64,000 nt of DNA from Streptomyces sp. ST2-7A. GTDB taxonomy: Bacteria > Actinomycetota > Actinomycetes > Streptomycetales > Streptomycetaceae. Position numbers and translations under genes: made by a program. Numbering within the stretch: position 1 is the first letter of the stretch; the number at the start of each line of letters is the position of its first letter. Where the stretch lies: NCBI RefSeq assembly GCF_021390475.1, contig NZ_JAJUWS010000019.1, positions 43,093-107,092 of the forward strand, read 5' to 3'. The notes under the pieces were generated by a model. That model was not told the origin of the DNA and did not search any database. It saw only the letters and a program-made list of their open reading frames with translations. This document shows, piece after piece, positions 59,732-64,000 of the stretch.

Positions 59732-60265
59732 TCAGGGGTGGTGGGTGAGGCGGCCGGGGCCGGCCTCCAGGGGGCGGTCCGTGTCCGGGCAGGTCCACAC
59801 CTGGACCCAGTGGTGGGGGCCGTCGGGGATGAGGTCCCACGCGCGGCCGGGCACATCCGCCCGGGTGAGGTCGTCGAGTTCGGCGTGGGCGTCGCCTTCG
59901 CCGGCCCACCGGGTGGTGGGCGCACCTTCGTACTCCACGGTCCAGATGTTGGGGAGGCCGGTGGTCCAGTCGTCGGGCAGGTCGGGGCGGTGGCGGACCC
60001 ACAGGGCGCGCGCCGCTTCGAGGTTGCGGAGGGTGTAGCGAGTGGGGTGTGCCAGGTAGTGGGTGCGGTGCTGGTCGCGGACAACGGCGTAGGCGTGGTC
60101 GGAGATGTCGTGGCCGCTGGGGGAGATGTGGTCGGGGTGGGTTTCGCGGGCGAGGGTGAGGGCGGCGCGGGCGTCGGCGATGGTGGTGCGGTGGTCCGGG
60201 CCGGGCACGGTGGTGGTGGCGAGGGCGCGGAGGCGGAACGCGGCGGTGGTTTCGGGGGTGCGCAT
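59732..60265 (-). CDS. Hypothetical protein
   Basis: 177 aa. RTTIADARAALTLARETHPD and ALWVRHRPDLPDDWTTGLPN; its ATG overlaps the stop of the gene to its right. Unknown. Confidence 0.7.
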   Translation of the reverse strand: MRTPETTAAFRLRALATTTVPGPDHRTTIADARAALTLARETHPDHISPSGHDISDHAYAVVRDQHRTHYLAHPTRYTLRNLEAARALWVRHRPDLPDDWTTGLPNIWTVEYEGAPTTRWAGEGDAHAELDDLTRADVPGRAWDLIPDGPHHWVQVWTCPDTDRPLEAGPGRLTHHP

Positions 60266-61005
60266 CAGTTGTCCCGGGTGCCGAGGGGGAAGACGGGCTC
60301 GGTGTGGTACTCCGTGGCTTCTTCCGGCTGGCCGTTGATGGTGGCGTGGAGGGTGGCGGCGTAGTGCAGGCCGGCCGGATCCGTGATGGGGACGCCCTCT
60401 TCCTCATAGGAGGCCGGCTCCCACCGGTAGGTGATGCGGGTGGACGCGGGGTATTCGAGGCGGTGCTCCTCCTCGCACGCCGCATGCGCTTCCGCGACGG
60501 AGGTGTAGGTGTCGATGGGTTGTGAGCCGTGCTGGGCGTGGACGGCAGCGGGGGTGTGGGTTTCGGCGGGCCGGGCGTCCGACCAGCCGTCGAAGGCGTC
60601 GGCACCGTCCAGGGTCTGCATGTGCCAGGGGGCGTCCAGGGTGCCGTTGCTCATCCAGCCGACGGCGCGGAGGGTTCCGCGTGTGGGGTGGTGGCCGACC
60701 CAGATGGGCTCGAAGAACCGCAGCAGCTCGGGGGCGGTGTAGGGGGAGCCGTCGGCGTAGGCGCGGCCGACGCGGAACCACTCGACGGGCATGGGCTCGG
60801 GCGGGGTGACGGTGACGCCGGCCTCCTCCGTCTCCTGTGGCGTCATGCGGTGGCGGTCGGCGCAGTGGGTGCGCATCTCCAGGAGGGCGGCGTGGGAGCC
60901 GGGGTGGTCGTCGTCGCCGATGCCGATGGGGACGGCGCCGACTCCGAGGGGGATGGTGGTGGGGCAGGCGGGGAGGGGGCAGCGGACGAAGCCGGTCGCG
61001 AGCAT
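60265..61005 (-). CDS. Hypothetical protein with N-terminal zinc finger
   Basis: 246 aa. Residues 9-14 (CPLPAC) plus HAALLEMRTHCADRH form a C2H2-type Cys/His site. The remainder is a strand-rich domain (RVGRAYADGSPYTAPELLRF, TYTSVAEAHAACEEEHRLEY). Unknown. Confidence 0.72.
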   Translation of the reverse strand: MLATGFVRCPLPACPTTIPLGVGAVPIGIGDDDHPGSHAALLEMRTHCADRHRMTPQETEEAGVTVTPPEPMPVEWFRVGRAYADGSPYTAPELLRFFEPIWVGHHPTRGTLRAVGWMSNGTLDAPWHMQTLDGADAFDGWSDARPAETHTPAAVHAQHGSQPIDTYTSVAEAHAACEEEHRLEYPASTRITYRWEPASYEEEGVPITDPAGLHYAATLHATINGQPEEATEYHTEPVFPLGTRDN

Positions 61006-61059
61006 CGGTCTTCCTTCGGGCGGGTGGTTCGGCGGGTGGGTGAGGTGGTCAAGCGGGGT

Positions 61060-61107
61060 GGCGGGCCCGCCCCTCGCGGAGAGGGAAGGGTGGGGGCGGG
61101 TCCGCCG
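61060..61107. terminator. Intergenic hairpin
   Basis: GGCGGGCCCGCCCC pairs with GGGGCGGGTCCGCC (one G-T), right after the WYL gene. Confidence 0.55.
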
Positions 61108-61116
61108 GCTGGTGGG

Positions 61117-61797
61117 TTAGGCGGCGTCGGCCAGGGCGTCGGCGCGCTCCAGGTCGCGACGCAGGTCCTCCGCGCGGTCCTCGCGGGCGATCTCCCACGC
61201 GGTCAGCTCCTCCGGGCTGGTGAAGGTTGGGGTGCGGTCTGCGGAGGGGAGGTTGGCGGCGACGGAGGCGCCGACCGTGGTGAGAACGTGCCCGCCGGCG
61301 CCGCCGGCGCCGTCGGGACGGGCGAGTTCGCGGTCGATCAGGTCGGCGACTACCGGCGCGGGGGCGGTGACCCGGCCGTCGCGGCGGTGGGCGACGCGCA
61401 GCGCGGCGGTGATGGCCGGGGAGGCGTCCGTGCCGATCTCGGCCTCCTCGTCGAGCGGGGAGGGGAGGGCGTAGGTGGTGGAGCGGTGGAGGGTGTAGGC
61501 GGCGATGCGGTCGATCCGCCAGGTGCGGGACTCGCCGGCCTCCCGGTCGATCGCTTTCACCACGATGTCGCCCGTCTTGGTGGTGGCGATCTCGTAGGGC
61601 TCGACGGTGCGGACCGTCTCGATCAGGCGGCCGGTGGCGTGGGAGCGGACGACGGTGGTGTCGCCTTCGCCGTCGACCTTGAAGAGCCGGCGGCGCTCTT
61701 CCTTGAGGTAGGTGATGGTCACCGGGATGCGGCGGTCGATGGCCTTGTAGAGGTCGGCGATGGTGTTGGTGCTGGCCTGGTGGCGGGTGAGGCGCAT
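61117..61797 (-). CDS. WYL-domain protein
   Basis: 226 aa. TIADLYKAIDRRIPVTITYL, RTVEPYEIATTKTGDIVVKA and RTWRIDRIAAYTLHRS match WYL domains, which sense nucleotides or nucleic acids and control phage-defence or stress genes. No HTH is visible in front of the domain, unlike WYL regulators such as PafB or CapW. It is divergent from a 13-bp repeat array, which it or its partner may bind. Confidence 0.8.
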   Translation of the reverse strand: MRLTRHQASTNTIADLYKAIDRRIPVTITYLKEERRRLFKVDGEGDTTVVRSHATGRLIETVRTVEPYEIATTKTGDIVVKAIDREAGESRTWRIDRIAAYTLHRSTTYALPSPLDEEAEIGTDASPAITAALRVAHRRDGRVTAPAPVVADLIDRELARPDGAGGAGGHVLTTVGASVAANLPSADRTPTFTSPEELTAWEIAREDRAEDLRRDLERADALADAA

Positions 61798-61843
61798 CTC
61801 GGTGGTCCCCCTCGGGTGGTGCTCCCTTAGCGATGACCCCAGT

Positions 61844-61903
61844 ATTGCAACCTCATGTTGCAACGTCAAGTTGTATCTTTGAGTTGCAACAAGGGGTTGC
61901 TTC
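61844..61903. repeat. Five 13-bp tandem repeats (iteron-like array)
   Basis: Core GTTGCAAC or a variant at 61844, 61857, 61870, 61883 and 61896, each 13 bases from the last: ATTGCAAC, GTTGCAAC, GTTGTATC, GTTGCAAC, GTTGCTTC. An extra GTTGCAAC is at 61930, inside the next gene. The DNA is clearly lower in GC than its surroundings. The regular spacing and palindromic cores suggest a multi-protein binding site: operator or replication/partition origin. Confidence 0.8.
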
Positions 61904-61917
61904 GTGAAGGAGGAGAG

Positions 61918-62253
61918 ATGAAACAAGCAGTTGCAACACCACGTGGCATCATCGGCGGCATGTCGACCAGCTATGACCCGGACAAGCAGACCGAAGCCCT
62001 GGAGGAGATCACCCGACTCACCGCCGAATACGAGAAGCTGGAAGGGGCGCTGAACGCGAAGCGCGACCAGCTGCACGAGGCGATCGTCCGACACCAGCGG
62101 GAACGCAACGCCCCGCCCGGCCGGATCGCGGACGTCAGCCCGTACGACCGCAACCACGTCGGCCGTCTCGCCCGGGCCGCGGGCGTCGAACCCCTGCGCA
62201 AGCCCCCCGCACGCAGGGCCCGGAAGAAGCCCGGCACCGGCACCTCGAAGTGA
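61918..62253 (+). CDS. Small DNA-binding-like protein
   Basis: 111 aa from the ATG behind AGGAGG (an ATG at 61960 is an alternative). A coiled region (KQTEALEEITRLTAEYEKLE) then an HTH-like segment (DRNHVGRLARAAGVEPLR) and a lysine/arginine-rich tail. Directly after the iteron-like array; candidate array-binding protein. Confidence 0.75.
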   Translation: MKQAVATPRGIIGGMSTSYDPDKQTEALEEITRLTAEYEKLEGALNAKRDQLHEAIVRHQRERNAPPGRIADVSPYDRNHVGRLARAAGVEPLRKPPARRARKKPGTGTSK

Positions 62254-62262
62254 GGACGGGAC

Positions 62263-62877
62263 GTGACCTACTCCCCGCCCCCTCGCGGGCGCACGGCGGT
62301 ATACCGGATCTACGACCGGCGGGACCGGCTGCTCTACATCGGGGTGGCCGTGAAACCCGAGCAGCGGATCCAGCGACACAACTCGACCGCGGCCTGGTGG
62401 ATGCTGGCCCGGACGCAGTCGGTGGAGTGGTTCGCCACCCGTGCCGAGGCCGAACTCCAGGAGATGCGCGCCGTGCGGCGGGAGGGCCCGCTGTACAACA
62501 GCGTCTACAGCGATCTGTTCGAGGGGAGTGCGGCGGATGCCCGGGCCGCGATCCCCGCACATCTGGAGCGGGTGGAGTGCCAGTGGGCGTGGGGTTGGCC
62601 GTACGCGGGTCGAGTGCCGCCGCCTCCGGCTCGAATCACCTTCGTCTGCCTCAGGGGGCGAGTGGAGAAGTTGACCCGGCAGCAGGCGACAGAGACAGCG
62701 CGTCGAGTCCGTGAAGCCCACCCGGAGCGGGAGCGGGTGTGGCGCGAGGAGGCGGAGGGCGTGCCGGAGCGCTGGGCCGACCATGCGGTCGTCGCGTATG
62801 CGGTTCGCCTGGGCCTGCTGAAGTTGGAAGAGCTTCCTTCCTCCGGCCGCAGGAGGGAAGCGTCCCGATTCGCGTGA
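62263..62877 (+). CDS. GIY-YIG endonuclease-like protein
   Basis: 204 aa from GTG. TAVYRIYDRRDRLLYIGVAV holds the two strands of the GIY-YIG motif; RIQRHNSTAAW has the conserved Arg/His, and AEAELQEMRAVRREGPLYN has the metal-binding Glu and Asn. A helical C-terminal region follows. Cuts or nicks DNA; nine bases separate it from the array-linked gene. Confidence 0.85.
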   Translation: MTYSPPPRGRTAVYRIYDRRDRLLYIGVAVKPEQRIQRHNSTAAWWMLARTQSVEWFATRAEAELQEMRAVRREGPLYNSVYSDLFEGSAADARAAIPAHLERVECQWAWGWPYAGRVPPPPARITFVCLRGRVEKLTRQQATETARRVREAHPERERVWREEAEGVPERWADHAVVAYAVRLGLLKLEELPSSGRRREASRFA

Positions 62878-62914
62878 CATAAGGGGCATCGTCCCCGGGC
62901 CTACTGACAACCAA

Positions 62915-62964
62915 CGGTGCCCCCGGTCTCTCTCGTGCGCACGAGGGGGAGTCCGGGGGCACCG
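62915..62964. terminator. Convergent terminator
   Basis: CGGTGCCCCCGG / CCGGGGGCACCG, 12-bp stem with an inner CTCGTGC/GCACGAG stem. Confidence 0.75.
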
Positions 62965-62977
62965 GCGTGTTCCGGGG

Positions 62978-63277
62978 TCAGCGCAGGGGGCGGCCGTGGC
63001 GGTCGACGGGCACGGGGATGATCCGGGGCGGGGGCTCGGGGGCGGGGACGACGTTGGCCGGGTTGAGCGTCAAGCCGCCCCACCGGCGCTTCGGTTCGGC
63101 GAGGATCGCGTCGGCGACCGTGCCCGCGTGCGGGTTGGGGCCGATCTGCTCGGCGTCCTCTGCGGCGTCCCGAAGCCATGCGGCGAGCGCGGGCCGGAGG
63201 GGGTCGGCGACCAGGGAGTGTGGGCGGGTGAGGCAGTCGGCGGCGTCCCGCATCCGGGCGGCGGGGGTGTCGCTCAT
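62978..63277 (-). CDS. Small hypothetical protein
   Basis: 99 aa. RMRDAADCLTRPHSLVADPL, RPALAAWLRDAAEDAEQIG; helical, with a proline-rich C-terminus (VPAPEPPPRIIPVPVDRHGR). ATG coupled to the upstream stop. This short pattern (AAWLRDAA) recurs in Streptomyces mobile elements. Confidence 0.72.
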   Translation of the reverse strand: MSDTPAARMRDAADCLTRPHSLVADPLRPALAAWLRDAAEDAEQIGPNPHAGTVADAILAEPKRRWGGLTLNPANVVPAPEPPPRIIPVPVDRHGRPLR

Positions 63278-63906
63278 CGGTCGGTCTCCTCGGTGGTGGG
63301 GCTGGTGTCTAGGACGGTCTCGGTGACCTCTTGGCGGATGATGCGGATCTCGTCGGTGGGGACGCCGCGGCTGGTGAGCGACCGCACCCGGGCCTCGGTG
63401 TCGGCGTAGGCCGGTTTGGAGCAGCTGGCGGGCTCCCAGTGCCCGGCGACGTACTGCTCGACTCGCCAGGTGGTGCCGGTGGCGAGGTGCTCCTCGGTGG
63501 CCGGCACAACGGAGCGGGCGGTGTCGGACGTGGCCACCGCCTTCCCCCTGGCCAGGGGGAAGGCGTGCGCCTTCTCGCCGCCCGGGAAGAGGATGGTCCA
63601 GGGTCCTGAGAGGAGGCCGTAGGCGGCCCAGTCGCAGCCGCGGATGCATCGGCCGTCCCCCTCCAGGGCTCCCAGGGTCCGGCCGATGCATTCGCGGCCG
63701 AGGAGGTGGCCCGCCGTGATGGAGCCGCCGGCCACGTCGGTGCGGGGGTGGGCGCGCAGGGCGGCGCGGAAGTCGTGGCCGGTGGCCGTGTCCCCGCAGG
63801 ACGGGCACACGAACGCCCAGTCGAGAGGATTCTCGCCGAAGACGGCCTCGGCCTCGGTGTGCAGCTCGGCCTGGGTGAGTGTGCGTGCGCGTGTGCGTGT
63901 GTTCAT
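63274..63906 (-). CDS. VVA0879-like protein
   Basis: 210 aa. LTQAELHTEAEAVFGENPLD, WAFVCPSCGDTATGHDFRAA, then ECIGRTLGALEGDGRCIRGC and DWAAYGLLSGPW match the VVA0879 family, common in Streptomyces accessory DNA. CPSC plus further Cys suggest zinc binding. The C-terminal part carries a second small domain (WRVEQYVAGHWEPASC). Function unknown. Confidence 0.82.
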   Translation of the reverse strand: MNTRTRARTLTQAELHTEAEAVFGENPLDWAFVCPSCGDTATGHDFRAALRAHPRTDVAGGSITAGHLLGRECIGRTLGALEGDGRCIRGCDWAAYGLLSGPWTILFPGGEKAHAFPLARGKAVATSDTARSVVPATEEHLATGTTWRVEQYVAGHWEPASCSKPAYADTEARVRSLTSRGVPTDEIRIIRQEVTETVLDTSPTTEETDR

Positions 63907-63931
63907 GGTGTTCTCCCGTTCCGGCTGCTGG

Positions 63932-64000
63932 TCAGGTGCGCGCCCGCCGAATGCCGTTGGCGACGTGGCCGGTGCCGGAGACGCCGGTGGGGTCGTGGCG
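63932..64000 (-). CDS. C-terminus of a hypothetical protein, cut by the window edge
   Basis: The last 22 codons read RHDPTGVSGTGHVANGIRRA plus two residues and TGA. TGVSGTGHVA is a pattern I have seen in small Streptomyces mobile-element proteins, which usually continue further, so this copy may be short or shifted. Confidence 0.5.
   Translation of the reverse strand, partial: RHDPTGVSGTGHVANGIRRART

Larger units (their letters stand above)
5033..64000. mobile_element. Integrated temperate phage-like element, left end and most of its body
   Basis: Runs from the tRNA-Arg attachment half to past the right window edge (over 59 kb). It holds a full head, tail and lysis gene set, two lysogeny-type regulators (XRE and GntR) and a plasmid/ICE-like membrane module. 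I find no integrase, recombinase or replication initiator in the window; these should lie further right. Confidence 0.85.

Overview
The window is about 72% G+C with strongly G/C-ended codons and actinobacterial gene families throughout (DUF7848-like, VVA0879-like, GntR/UTRA, LysM endolysin, modular PKS). This points to a Streptomyces or close relative. All function calls come from reading the sequence; no database search was run.

Region 1 (1-5032, host chromosome): the 3' end of a modular type I polyketide synthase gene on the + strand. Domains in order are KS (truncated by the window edge), a methylmalonyl-type AT, ACP, a second KS and ACP. The last module has no AT. A one-base frameshift lies near 2790, and a 650-bp stretch of the KS is repeated without a mismatch (1-650 and 3050-3699). 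A terminator and non-coding DNA follow. The 3' half of a tRNA-Arg(TCT), with its terminator, lies on the - strand at 5001-5075.

Region 2 (about 5033 to beyond 64000): an integrated element. Its left attachment site is the tRNA half; no integrase or right end lies in the window. Left control region (5392-8558): five overlapping small genes, an XRE/TPR regulator, and a 495-bp divergent control region carrying two type I-E CRISPR-repeat-like hairpins. Left early region (8559-16297): two transcription units with nearly identical promoter/operator modules. They encode a PAPS-reductase/DUF3440 (IbrA-like) protein, a small GNAT and a ParB-like (IbrB-like) protein, which together look like a candidate DNA-modification or regulatory set, plus a minimal nucleotidyltransferase and zinc-ribbon proteins.

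Lysis genes (16522-19485, - strand): LysM amidase endolysin, RNase AS-like exonuclease, holin-like and membrane proteins. Virion genes (19614-45212, + strand): MuF-like protein, small terminase, methyltransferase, TagF-like transferase, SAP protein, large terminase, portal, scaffold, HK97-type capsid, head-tail connectors, tail tube, tail chaperones joined by a -1 frameshift (GGGAAAC), tape measure with a CHAP-like domain, and tail-tip proteins. This is a complete long-tailed (siphovirus-type) set.

Right region (45237-64000, mostly - strand): a lipoprotein, many small accessory proteins in short overlapping runs separated by GC-rich hairpins, and a block of membrane proteins (50685-55246) resembling genes of Streptomyces conjugative plasmids and ICEs. 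A GntR/UTRA regulator, a WYL protein, a 13-bp iteron-like array (61844-61903), a GIY-YIG nuclease and a VVA0879-like protein follow. The mix suggests a temperate phage with a plasmid/ICE-type accessory arm, possibly a phage-plasmid or hybrid element.
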